Source: Toxorhynchites rutilus septentrionalis
Lineage: Eukaryota; Arthropoda; Insecta; Diptera; Culicidae
Length of the DNA stretch: 64,000 nt
Assembly (NCBI RefSeq): GCF_029784135.1
Contig: NC_073746.1
Location: forward strand, 144,278,556 to 144,342,555
Reading direction: 5' to 3'
The first letter of the stretch is position 1; every line of letters begins with the position of its first letter. Below the pieces are notes generated by a model. That model did not search any database. It saw nothing but the letters and a program-made list of their open reading frames with translations, and had not been told where the DNA came from. Below, piece after piece: positions 44,535 to 54,500 of this stretch. The translations under genes were made by a program, and so were the position numbers.

Positions 44535-44800
44535 TTAGTTTTTATTGCTTGCGTCCTTAACCGTTTTAGCGGTGTACGCCGAAGTGTTGTCATGCTGTAA
44601 TATAACTTTACTGTGTTTCGGGCCCATTTCATCAATGCAAAGTTCAAATTTATCGTTTGTTCTTCGGTAGTAATCTGTATTCACTGTTTCACCCGGTTTT
44701 AGCAGCTTATGGTCCATCATTCCCTCCACACACAAAGCATCGTCTTTTGGCCAAAACTGAAAAAAAAACTTTTGAATTTCCGAAACTATCTCTGACATGT
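44535..44800 (-). pseudogene. mariner-type transposase internal remnant
   Basis: About 85 minus-strand residues resemble the middle of a mariner-type transposase: FWPKDDALCVEGMMDHKLL, GETVNTDYYRR, and LQHDNTSAYTAKTVKD around the second catalytic Asp. Both ends of the protein are missing. It differs in sequence from the two other mariner transposases in the window. Confidence 0.7.
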
Positions 44801-45188
44801 ATTTACTGCTAGTTCAACATGTTCAACATAATCTCCCTCAAACAAACATAAGTTTCCTTAAGCAAACGATGTGCATCGACCGCTTTTTTCTACAAATAAA
44901 AACAAAAGTAACGAATGTCGCAAAGGTTTTTTTTTCGGATCGAAACTCGATACATTTAATAAGCTGAACAAACTAATTACTTTGTTTTTGCGGAATAACA
45001 CTAATATATTATTGAAGTTTATTGTCAAAAGAATAAAAATGACAGCCCTACTAGCCGCATCTGAAACATGAACCGGACATTTTCAACTTATATACCTGGA
45101 TTACAACTTCTTGAATAAAATGCATACTAAAACGCTTTCTGAAACGATTACTCTTCAGTAAAGAAAAATTCGAAATTTGGAAAATATG
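44801..45188. other. Flank of the errantivirus-like LTR; nothing recognised
   Basis: AT-rich DNA beyond the 3' LTR. No feature seen. Confidence 0.35.
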
Positions 45189-45534
45189 AGTTAATCTTAA
45201 ACACTAAACTTTACTTAAAAAAAACAATTTCTTCTTTTCGAGCACACGATGTGCATCTATTCACTATTCAAATTTAACTCTAACCTTACATTCATTGTCC
45301 CTGCTTATATATATCAATGATTTGTGTTTACAACATCTTGAATGTGGGAATGTTTATTCATGGCATCAGCGTGATGCTGATATCGATTCTTGTGAACGGT
45401 TGATTGTTTATTCTTGGTCTCCGGGTGGTCCGATAAGTTGTGATTGTTGATGATGATGCAGCTGGATGGTGATTCGGATGTTTATATTCCGCTTATCGGC
45501 TATGCGGTCTCGATTTGTGCTAACTGTGCTAACT
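45189..45534 (-). repeat. 3' LTR of errantivirus-like element
   Basis: Read on the minus strand, a 346-bp segment starts AGTTAGCACAGTTAGCAC right after a purine tract and ends GATTAACT. It therefore has AGTTA...TAACT terminal inverted repeats like insect errantivirus LTRs. Inside are a TATATATAAG promoter-like element (45304-45313) and AATAAA words (for example in GAATAAACAATC). It follows the env gene directly. The matching 5' LTR is not in the window, so its outer edge is inferred from the terminal motif. Confidence 0.75.
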
Positions 45535-45547
45535 CCTCCCCTCTTGA
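45535..45547 (-). other. Polypurine tract
   Basis: On the minus strand AAGAGGGGAGGAG lies directly before the LTR start. In retroviruses and LTR retrotransposons this tract primes plus-strand DNA synthesis. Its position between the env stop and AGTTA supports the LTR boundary. Confidence 0.75.
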
Positions 45548-45565
45548 TTGCTTTGTCCTCAAAGT

Positions 45566-47165
45566 TTACTTTTGGATGGTGCGTAATGGTGTTGGTGCAT
45601 CAAAGAATGCTTGAAGTTGTTTTTTTCTTTCGTCTGATAATTCCTCTGTGTTGTTGGTGTCAGGTTTAATTTCCGTTGTTTTTGGTGGCTCATTTATTAG
45701 GATGGTCTCAGCGTTTTTGTCGAAGTGGACTGTTATGTTGGCCTTTTGTTTACGTCTGGAAAGGAATCGAAGAATTGCAAATGTGCTTGCGATTAGAATT
45801 ATTGTTGATAGTCCAAATGATCCAAAGATATTGAGTTTCCAACTCAAGGAATGATTTTGCAGGTTTAATAGTTCCAATTTTTCGCGATGTTCAAGGGTTA
45901 AATTCTGAAGGTATTCCACAGGTGGTGCGTCTATGATATGAATTTCGTTAACACGAAGTCCAGTGGTAGGATCATATGTTTTTGCAGGAATAGTTGTTTC
46001 ATAATTGGAATATTGTTCGCCGTTGATATGAAGATTGCATTGGCTGAATTGTATTAAAAACGATCCATATAGGGGTTGACTGGAATTGGTACAATTTGAT
46101 GAGACTTCTGCACCAGCGTCATTGATCAAAATTGTTGCATCGTTGATTCGTTTTACGAGTCTCTTTGAATATACCTTTTCAAAGGTGCAATTTGAATGTT
46201 TCCCTGTAGTAAGTTTATATATGCATTCATTTGCATGTTCTATTTGAGAATTATCGCATAAGAAATAGTCATCTTGCTCTTCACAAGGTTGATTCAATTC
46301 GTAAACATTTGTTTGATTTCTGATAATGTAATTTTTGTTCAATAAAATGCGTTTCATTGACTTGATTATTGAGTCAATGTAGTCGTATTCAAATGTTTCA
46401 GTTGATACTTGTGGAATCTTTAGCATATAGATAATGTGCGTATTATTCAGCATTACTTGTGCTTTGGCTTGTGTTAATAATTCTTCGAAGGAAGTTATGT
46501 GAATATCGTGGTTTTGTAGAAAGGTTGCAATTTTTGTAAAATCTTTTATCGATAGTAGTTTGCTACTAGGGATTCCGTGTTTGGCCATTAGAATTGCTTC
46601 TTCTAATGTTTCTACCTGATTTTGTAATGAGTCTATGTTGGAGAGAATTATCAATTGATTAATTTCGAGGGAATGGTTTTTTGTTCTTTCATTCTCGATC
46701 TTTAGTACTTGATTGGTTATGTCTGTTATTTCTTGGATTCGTTTGTCGATAGCTTCGTTGATGAATAACTGCTTGTTGTTCATGGTTATCAGGGCGTTCA
46801 TGGAGTGATTGATGATTCGGAGATCTTCTGCATCTGGGCTGCCGGCGATCCATTTCCAAACTGTTCCGATTGTATCCCACCTTTTTCTTCTGTTTACAAA
46901 TGGTTTGATTTTCATAAATGTTTCATATAACTTATAATTTTTGATTTGGATTAATTCATACAATGGATTATTTGAAGGATTATTCTGTATGTCACTATTA
47001 ACATTGAAAATTGTATTGCCAATTTGAATTAAATCAATAGGATGTACAATGCGTATGTGTCCTATTTTTATTTTTGCTTTTCCTAGTGGTACAATTGCGA
47101 GTGGGTTATTTGTAAGGTCGTGTATTTGAATTCCTGCCAGTACTTGAGACGCGCAGAGGGCGAGT
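45566..47165 (-). CDS. env: Errantivirus-like envelope (env), spliced, open
   Basis: Membrane fusion glycoprotein of an insect endogenous retrovirus (gypsy/errantivirus type, similar to baculovirus F proteins). The frame is open from a splice-acceptor-like TTTCTTTACAG (47166-47176 on the minus strand) to the stop at 45566, about 530 residues without a break. The exon starts with a hydrophobic LALCASQVLA, probably part of the signal peptide. Its upstream exon is not visible. About 90 residues in, a furin-type RRKR is followed by a Gly/Trp-containing fusion-peptide-like stretch. A long helical heptad region, several N-glycosylation sites (NCT, NQT, NHS) and conserved Cys follow. A membrane segment (STIILIASTFAIL) and a ~75-residue tail complete it. 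Errantivirus env is normally made from a spliced RNA, consistent with the acceptor. Whether it is still expressed is unknown. Confidence 0.82.
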
Positions 47166-47188
47166 CTGTAAAGAAACGAAAAATGTTT

Positions 47189-47757
47189 TTATTCGCTTGT
47201 ATTCTTTCGTAAATTACATTTATGGATTTTTCGATTATTGGAATCTATAATGTATGTATTGTGATCTTCTTTTATTTTTATAATGTTGTATCGACTCTTA
47301 CGTTTATTGTGAGTATTTGTTTTTTCATATGCATAGCTATTGGGTTCGTATGTTTGATAAGCTTTTGGAATAATTTTTTCTTCTTTGTTTTTGTATAATT
47401 TTAATATTTTTTCATTATTTTTGTCTCGACTTCTTGCTATTTCTTCATAGGACGCATTATCTCTACTTTCTCCTATATAAATATTTTTTGGTGTTTTGTT
47501 AATAAATGAATGTATTGTGTTATTGTATTTATGAGTTGCTTCTTGAATGAGAGTAGTAATTGGCATATCTGGATTTAATGCTTTAACACATCTAGCTATT
47601 TCTCGTATTGTAGAGTGACATCTTTCTACTTGGCCATTGGTTTCAGAATGATTAACAGGAGTTTTGAAGATTTTGACACCTAAATTTATAATGTTTTGTT
47701 CTACGACATTTGATATAAAAGAACTTTCATTATCTATTACAATTAATGCGGGCAAGT
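47189..47757 (-). pseudogene. pol: Errantivirus-like pol, 3' end (integrase)
   Basis: The last ~188 residues of pol on the minus strand. They contain the integrase core part with IDNESSF (second catalytic Asp) and NGQVERCHS (catalytic Glu), with exactly 35 residues between them (the D35E spacing). An integrase C-terminal domain follows with RYNIIKIKEDHNTYIIDS. The coding sequence ends at 47189, just beyond the env splice acceptor. The 5' part of pol, with the first catalytic Asp and the RT, is cut off at about 47757, where the L1/Tx1-like element begins. It is a truncated gene, not a decayed one. The rest may lie beyond the right edge of the window. Confidence 0.85.
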
Positions 47758-48033
47758 CTCTCTACAGAGGATGAGTTTATAAAGGTCATGGGTAAACGAG
47801 GTAGGAATAAAATATCATCTGATAATAACAAAGAAGCCGCTTCGGATTCTGATGAGTCACCTACGGGAAAAGTTCTTCGTGATCAAACATTTTTACAATC
47901 GACAATGGGTGGTACTTTGAGCGAATCGCTAGATCGCCTCACACGCAGTAAAGCTAGGCAGAAGAAGGGGAGTGTTCAGAATGAACGCTCGATAGAATTG
48001 AATATGACTTCTAACGAGGAGCATGGGATTTAA
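47758..48033 (+). pseudogene. L1/Tx1-like ORF1, C-terminal remnant
   Basis: About 90 codons open to a stop at 48031-48033. They are hydrophilic and rich in Lys, Arg, Ser and Asp (GKRGRNKISS, SDSDESPTGK), with no zinc knuckle. The frame runs back through the junction with the viral pol gene, so the apparent ATG at 47746 belongs to the flank and not to the element. I read it as the end of a 5'-truncated ORF1. No function can be stated beyond position in the element. Confidence 0.55.
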
Positions 48034-48136
48034 TTAATAGAAGATATCTGAGTAATTGACCTTTGAAAATTGCGTTTATTGATTTTTAACTTTCATGTAT
48101 AAATTATAGAAGTTAAAAATAGTTAGTTTTCCAACT

Positions 48137-51100
48137 ATGAATTGTGTTATAAGAGTTGCGAGTATAAATTTGAATAGCAGTACTAGCACTGTCAATAAGA
48201 ATCTTCTTCGTGATTTCGTTTGGAATTATGATATAGACGTGTTGTATTTACAAGAAGTTTGCTACGAAAATTTTTCTTTTGTTCCATCACATGTAGCATT
48301 CACCAATATGAATGAACATGAGTCTGGGACCACGATACTAATACGGAATTCTTTCAATATCTCTCAGCCACTTTTTAGTTTGAATGGGAGAATATCATCT
48401 ATTGCTATAGAAAATATAAATTTTGTTAATATTTACGCCTACTCTGGATCTAATCGTAGAAAGGAAAGAGATGAACTGTTTTTGAATGACCTTACACCAC
48501 ATCTCGCAAAAAGTAATGTGGAAACGAATATTGTGGGAGGAGATTTCAATTGCATTATTAATAATTTTGATTGTATGGGGGAAAACAAAAATTATAGTAG
48601 TGGACTTCGTCAAATTGTAGATTCCTTTAGATGGAAAGATGTTGCACTTGAGCTCAAACAGAATCAATATACCTTTCACAGACTGAATTCGGCTTCTAGG
48701 CTTGACCGCTTTTATGTACCGCGAGACTTCATGAGAAATATTCTTGAGTTTAAAACAAGGCCCGTTGCCTTTTCAGATCATTGTGGAATTATCATGAAGA
48801 TTAATGTTGATAAATGTTTGGTTATAAATAGGGGAAGAGGGTATTGGAAAATAAATCCCACCTTACTTAAAGATGATGGAATTATGCGTAATTTCTCTGA
48901 AGTTTATGAAAGCTGGAAACTTAGACAAACATATGTAGCTGATAAAAATAAATGGTGGAACGAAATTGTGAAGTCGAAATCCAAACAGTTCTTCAAAAGT
49001 AAAAGTTGGGAGTTAGTATCGAGGATTTCCAATGAAAAACATTATTTTTATGCTAAATTGAATGAGTACATGGATAAACGAAATAGAGGGGAAGAGACGT
49101 ATTTAGATGTAAATATGATTAAGGCGAGGATTTTGCAAATTGAAACAGAAAGGATAAATCACTTGGGTGAAAACTTTAGTAGTTTCAACCTTTTCCAAGA
49201 GGAAACTATTAATATTTTCCAAATTGCAGCACAAAGAAAAAGACGAGAGAGTAATAGAATTTTAAAATTGGAGAGCAATGGCGATATAATTACTGATTCG
49301 AACAGACTGAAAAATTGCGTTTTTGAATTTTATTCAAATCATTTCGAGGGACAAAGCATTCAAGATTCCATGAATATTGATGATGATCCGCTAAATCACA
49401 TATCTGTGACATTGAATGATGACGATAGAGAACATTTACTTGCGCCCATTACGTTAGAAGAGTTGACATATGTGTTAACGGCTGCCAAAAAGAAAAAAAC
49501 ACCAGGACCTGATGGGCTAACTTATGAATTTTATTTGCGAAATTTCGATTCTTTGAAATATGATATTTTGGATATTTTCAATGCCTATCTCTCAGGTGCT
49601 CTTTCGCCACCGAAAAATTTCTCTGACGGGATAATAACGCTAATTCCGAAAAATGTGGGTAACAATTTGTCGTTAGAAGGTTATCGACCAATTTCCATGC
49701 TAAACTGCGATTATAAATTGTTCACAAAAATTTTGTCAGAAAGAATCATGCCATTTCTCGATAAGTTAATTGGAGCTGGACAGACGGCGTGTTTACAGAA
49801 AAAGTCTTGTGTTGATAATTTAAAAGACATTAGAAGGATACTTACAAGATCTTGCGAAAACAAAAGGTTCAAAGGCTGCTTAGTAAGTATTGACTTAAAT
49901 AGAGCCTTTGACAGGGTAGACCATAACTATTTATGGAAAGTTTTGGAAAAATTTGGACTTCCGCCGTTGTTTATAAACTGTATTAGACAACTTTATGCTG
50001 TGGCCTCATCTCGCGTTCTAGTTAACGGATTCCTTACAAATTCTTTTCAAATTACACGATCGGTGCGCCAAGGATGCCCTTTAAGTATGTTATTATTTGT
50101 ACTATACTTAGAACCTCTCATTAGATTCATATCAAATAGTCTTCAAGGTTTCTGGGTGTATGACAAATTCATTAAAGTTATTGTTTTTGCGGATGACTTC
50201 AATGTTTTAATAAGAAGTCAAGAAGAGTTCGACGTACTCCTAACTATTTTTGAATGCTACTCTAGATATGCCAGAATAAAAATTAATTATCGAAAATCGG
50301 CCTTTATGCGAATAAATCAGATTGAGTTAGGACCACAATTAATTAAAGAAGAAGATTGTCTTAAAATATTAGGCGTGAAGTTTAGTAAAAGTTGGTATCT
50401 CACTGTGGTATCAAATTATGATTCATTAATCGTTAATTTGAAAATAACAATGCAGAGACACAAGATTCGAAATATAAATCTATTTGAAAGATGTATGGTA
50501 TTGAATACGTACATTTTATCGAAACTTTGGTACTTGGGCCATGTTTTTCCACCATTAAATCGTCATATCGCAGAAATACGAAAGGCGTGTGGAAATTTCA
50601 TTTGGAACCGATTCATTTTCAGAGTAGAACGAAATCAATTATACCTTGATCATTTGAAAGGAGGGATGAAATTAATTGATCCTGAAGCAAAAATAAAAGC
50701 ACTGTTTATTAAAAATTTACTATACAATACAGATAAAGAGGGAAATTTGCAACAAGAAAATTACTTATTAGATTTTCGGATTCCACAACGATTGACGAGA
50801 AATGCCAGGGAATGGATTTCTACAGCTAAAGATATCCTAACGATGTATCCAAACTACTCAACAAAACTATTATATACGCATTTTGTTAATTTGAATAATT
50901 GTGTTCCAAAAATTGAAGACGAAATTGATTCTGATTGGCCAACAGTGTGGGAGAACATAAATCAAAATTTTTTAACTTTAAATGATCGTTCAAATTTGTT
51001 CTGCTTTGTCAACAATCTGGTTCCAACTGGTGAAAAACTCCAAGCTTACAATATTCGAAGAAATCCTCAGTTATGTGCTAAATGCGGAGGCGTCGATAGT

Positions 51101-51400
51101 CTAAACCACAGACTAAAATTATGTCGCAGTTCAAAAGAAGTGTGGGACTGGTGTTGTCAGGTCATTCGAACACGAATCGGTGTAAAATGTAACAATTTGG
51201 AAGATATTCTCTCACGAAGGATATGTGCAAAATCCCAACAGCAGAAGTCAGCGTTATGGTTAACAGTGCGAGTAATTTCGTTTAATTTAAAGTATCCTGG
51301 TGCCAGTTTATTCATGTTTAAAAAACAGTTGAGAGAGATAAGATGGAACAACAGTAAAATTTTAGCAAAAGAATTTGGAAGTTACCTAAACATATGCTAA
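48137..51400 (+). CDS. L1/Tx1-like ORF2: APE endonuclease + reverse transcriptase (intact)
   Basis: A 1,087-residue polyprotein with no frame breaks. Residues 1-225 form an APE-type endonuclease that nicks the target: ASINLNS, LQEVCYEN (Glu), GGDFNCI (Asp) and FSDHCGI (Asp-His). The RT spans about residues 450-750, with TPGPDGLTYEFY, GYRPISML, SIDLNRAFDRVDH (motif A Asp), RQGCPLSMLLFVLYLEPL and FADDFN (catalytic Asp686-Asp687). The C-terminus has a CCHC knuckle, CAKCGGVDSLNHRLKLC (residues ~981-997). The start at 48137 is the first ATG before the endonuclease. About 100 bp separate it from ORF1. AT-rich codon use contrasts with the GC-rich R4 copies next to it. The L1/Tx1 grouping is a motif-level judgement. 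Confidence 0.88.
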   Translation: MNCVIRVASINLNSSTSTVNKNLLRDFVWNYDIDVLYLQEVCYENFSFVPSHVAFTNMNEHESGTTILIRNSFNISQPLFSLNGRISSIAIENINFVNIYAYSGSNRRKERDELFLNDLTPHLAKSNVETNIVGGDFNCIINNFDCMGENKNYSSGLRQIVDSFRWKDVALELKQNQYTFHRLNSASRLDRFYVPRDFMRNILEFKTRPVAFSDHCGIIMKINVDKCLVINRGRGYWKINPTLLKDDGIMRNFSEVYESWKLRQTYVADKNKWWNEIVKSKSKQFFKSKSWELVSRISNEKHYFYAKLNEYMDKRNRGEETYLDVNMIKARILQIETERINHLGENFSSFNLFQEETINIFQIAAQRKRRESNRILKLESNGDIITDSNRLKNCVFEFYSNHFEGQSIQDSMNIDDDPLNHISVTLNDDDREHLLAPITLEELTYVLTAAKKKKTPGPDGLTYEFYLRNFDSLKYDILDIFNAYLSGALSPPKNFSDGIITLIPKNVGNNLSLEGYRPISMLNCDYKLFTKILSERIMPFLDKLIGAGQTACLQKKSCVDNLKDIRRILTRSCENKRFKGCLVSIDLNRAFDRVDHNYLWKVLEKFGLPPLFINCIRQLYAVASSRVLVNGFLTNSFQITRSVRQGCPLSMLLFVLYLEPLIRFISNSLQGFWVYDKFIKVIVFADDFNVLIRSQEEFDVLLTIFECYSRYARIKINYRKSAFMRINQIELGPQLIKEEDCLKILGVKFSKSWYLTVVSNYDSLIVNLKITMQRHKIRNINLFERCMVLNTYILSKLWYLGHVFPPLNRHIAEIRKACGNFIWNRFIFRVERNQLYLDHLKGGMKLIDPEAKIKALFIKNLLYNTDKEGNLQQENYLLDFRIPQRLTRNAREWISTAKDILTMYPNYSTKLLYTHFVNLNNCVPKIEDEIDSDWPTVWENINQNFLTLNDRSNLFCFVNNLVPTGEKLQAYNIRRNPQLCAKCGGVDSLNHRLKLCRSSKEVWDWCCQVIRTRIGVKCNNLEDILSRRICAKSQQQKSALWLTVRVISFNLKYPGASLFMFKKQLREIRWNNSKILAKEFGSYLNIC

Positions 51401-51547
51401 TGCAATATTAATATTGTAGTAATTGTAGAAATTATACTGAAATCAATGTTATAAATAATGTGTTCAAAACGCTAGGATTTGTAGCAGATTATAAATTTAG
51501 CAAGAAGCAATATTGATTGTAAAATAATGAAATTAGATAAATAAAAC

Positions 51548-51550
<3 letters not shown>

Positions 51551-51593
<43 letters not shown>
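51551..51593 (+). other. 43-base poly(A) tail, junction to R4 copy 1
   Basis: A pure A run that ends the L1/Tx1-like element. TT and then the R4 5' end (GGTTCTCAAATGGGG) follow immediately. It marks the place where R4 copy 1 and the L1-like element meet, with no other sequence between. Confidence 0.9.
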
Positions 51594-51595
<2 letters not shown>

Positions 51596-51596
<1 letters not shown>

Positions 51597-54500
51597 GTTC
51601 TCAAATGGGGATCAACATAGGGTAGGAGCCTGCCTGTTGGTCTCAAATGTTCCTATCTCACGCCTCCACGAAGATCATATGACGACATTTTTAGATCGGG
51701 CGTGAACTGGAAACACACACCTGGTCTTGGCTCCGAGAACGGGTGTCGAAAGTGGCTAAGTGAGGGGGTGCGAGCGAGTCAGAGCGCTATATCTCTCCCG
51801 GGGAAGGCCTCCCGGGTCATGGAGGCCTTGCCAACCCGCTGTCTCCCGGGCAAAGGAGATACACCCAGACAATGGAGCTAAGGTCAAGACGAATACTACG
51901 AATGCGATCACCCGAGGAGGGTCCCCGAACTGGAGCTGGTCCTGGAACGGGCGTAAGAGCGAGCGGCCAGCGGCTGGAGGGCGATGTGCAAGAGCGGGCC
52001 ACCAGCCGGGTTCAACCCGAAGAGCTACCGCCACACGGAAACAGCAGCCATCGACATCACCCAAGAAACGCTGCGCCTACGAGACGTGTTGCGACTGCCA
52101 GACGACAGTCGTCCACACTTGTGGGTACCACTAGGCGCCGGATCATGTGGACACACGAAATGAATGAATTCGTGATCCGCGCCTATTACATCTGCACTGC
52201 TTTGGAGACGGACATGAGCGGTCGCCCTCGAATACTAACAATGTTCGAGGAAGCGTATCCAGAGTTCGTCGGGAGGCTTGATCAGAACGCGATGAACGCG
52301 AGGCGTAGAGCGATAGTACGCAACAACATGCTCTCCCAAACGCAAATCGACGAGATCAAGCAGCAGGTGCAGAGAGAAATAAGCTCCAGGAACAACAGAG
52401 CAAGCGATGTGTCGAGACGAAGTTCAGTACGGCTGAGCAATTCATTCGCGAGTGGGGCACGCGAATCAGCACCAGTGGAGGCCACAGTACAACAACCCCC
52501 TGAGCCGGAAGACCCACAGCCAGATCAACAACTACTACGCGATCTGGTCTTCCACTACGACGAGGCGATCTCACAGTTCCGCGACACAGACCCATTGTCG
52601 CGCCCCAGGATCCCGAAGTTGCAGTATTCCCGCAGGCTGACAAGTGCAGTAAAGCTCATGAACGAGCACGTTCTTCCGCTGCACTTGGTTGATGCTGAGA
52701 ACATGGAGGAGCTGCAACTGAAAGTTTACTGTGCTGCTGTGGCGACTGCCAAAAGTTTAGGATACCGTATTAGGCCAAGAGGCGGACTGCTCCAACATCT
52801 CCGTGAAAGGCGTGAGCCTCCATGGCGAAGGAGATTGGAGCAACGGATCCTAAACAAGCGCGCCGCAATTGGAAGACTGATGGCGTACAAAAGAGGCAGC
52901 AGATCGGCGAAATTATGTCGCCAAGTTGCTGTGATCGTGCGGCCTACTGAACTTCGCCAGCTGGGAGCTCACCAGCTGACGGAAAAACTCGACACACTGG
53001 TACAGCAATTGAGCGTCCTAACTAAACGGCTGAAACGTTACTCTGACTCTGCAAAGCGCCAGGAACAAAATCGGATGTTCAGAGATAACGAAAAAGCGTT
53101 CTACGACCACATTAGCGACGAGAAGCCCGACTACCGCGAAGGTTTGCCAGATATTAGCGATGTGACGAACTTCTGGGCTGGTATTTGGGAGACCCCAGTA
53201 CAACATCGCGACGGGCAAATGTGGTTAAGACGGGAGGAGGAGAGTTGTGGTGAAATTGGAGAGATGCCAGCTATCATCGTCGAAGAGAACGATGTCCGCG
53301 AAGCCTCGCGGTACCTGAGGAACTGGGCAGCACCGGGCCCCGATGGTGTTCAGAACTTCTGGCACAAGAAGCTGACCGTCGCACATCAAAAGATAGCTGA
53401 GTGCTTCAACAAGGTGCTACGTGACCCACACAACCTCCCTGAATTCGCCACCCGTGGCGTCACATTCCTCCTCCCGAAAGACAGCAACACATTGAACCCA
53501 TCAAAGTACAGGCCGATAACGTGCCTATCGAGTCTGTACAAGATATTAAGCAGCATCATAACCGCCAAAGTTTCTGCCCACTGCGAACAACACCATATCA
53601 TCGTAGAAGAGCAGAAAGGATGCAGAAAAAATACGCATGGCTGCAAAGACCAGGCCATCATCGACGCAACCATAGTCGGCCAGGCGGTTTATAATCAGCG
53701 GAACCTAAGCATGGCCTATATCGATTACAGGAAGGCTTATGACTCCATACCTCACTCGTTTCTCGTCCGGGTATTGGAGCTCTACAAAATTGATCCCGTC
53801 GTCGTTAGGTTCCTGCAGCATGCGATGAGGCAGTGGAGCACGTCTCTGCACCTTAGTGATGGGGAAAATGTGTTGCAGTCTAGAACGCTGCAGATAAAGA
53901 GGGGGATATTCCAAGGCGACTCTTTCAGCCCGCTTTGGTTTTGTCTGGCACTGAACCCCCTCAGTAGGACGCTCAATAGAAACGGTCATGGCTATAAAAT
54001 AAGGTATGGCGACGGCGCCCACGAAGAAGTGACCCATACCTTTTACATGGACGATCTCAAGGTCTACGCTGATTCACGTCAGCGTCTAGGTGTAGCTATC
54101 CGGGTTGTCGAAGACATAAGCAGGGACATCTGTATGGAGTTCGGCCTCGACAAGTGTCGCTGTGTCCACCTGCTGAAAGGACAACTTACCGAATCCGGAG
54201 GCTACGAGGTCTATGACGGCGAGTTTATAAGAGACATGGTTCGTGGCGAATCCTATAAATATCTTGGATTCCGACAGCTCACCGGGATTCGCCACTCCGA
54301 CATCAAGACGGAGCTGCGAGACAAGTTCTTGAGTCGAGTGAACTGTGTCCTGAGGACTTTCCTCAACGCGGGGAACAAGGTACGCGCGATCAACACATTC
54401 GCGGTTCCCCTGCTGACCTTCAGTTTTGGTGTAGTCAAATGGAGCAAAACTGACCTAGAGGACCTTGAGAGGAGGATGAGGAAAGCATTCAAAGAGGCCG

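Larger units (their letters stand above)
47758..51593 (+). mobile_element. L1/Tx1-like non-LTR retrotransposon with 43-A tail
   Basis: It consists of a short ORF1 remnant (to 48033), an intact ORF2 (48137-51400), a ~150-bp AT-rich 3' UTR, and an uninterrupted run of 43 A at 51551-51593. It is inserted into the errantivirus-like pol gene and appears 5'-truncated inside ORF1. A long pure A run and an unbroken ORF2 suggest a young insertion. The APE endonuclease, the RT and a C-terminal CCHC place it in the L1/Tx1 group by motif. The R4-like array begins two bases after the A run. Confidence 0.82.

Noticed and set aside
47746..47757. ATG at 47746 as the start of the L1-like ORF1
   Set aside because: These bases belong to the viral pol sequence (coding on the other strand), so the ATG comes from the insertion junction.
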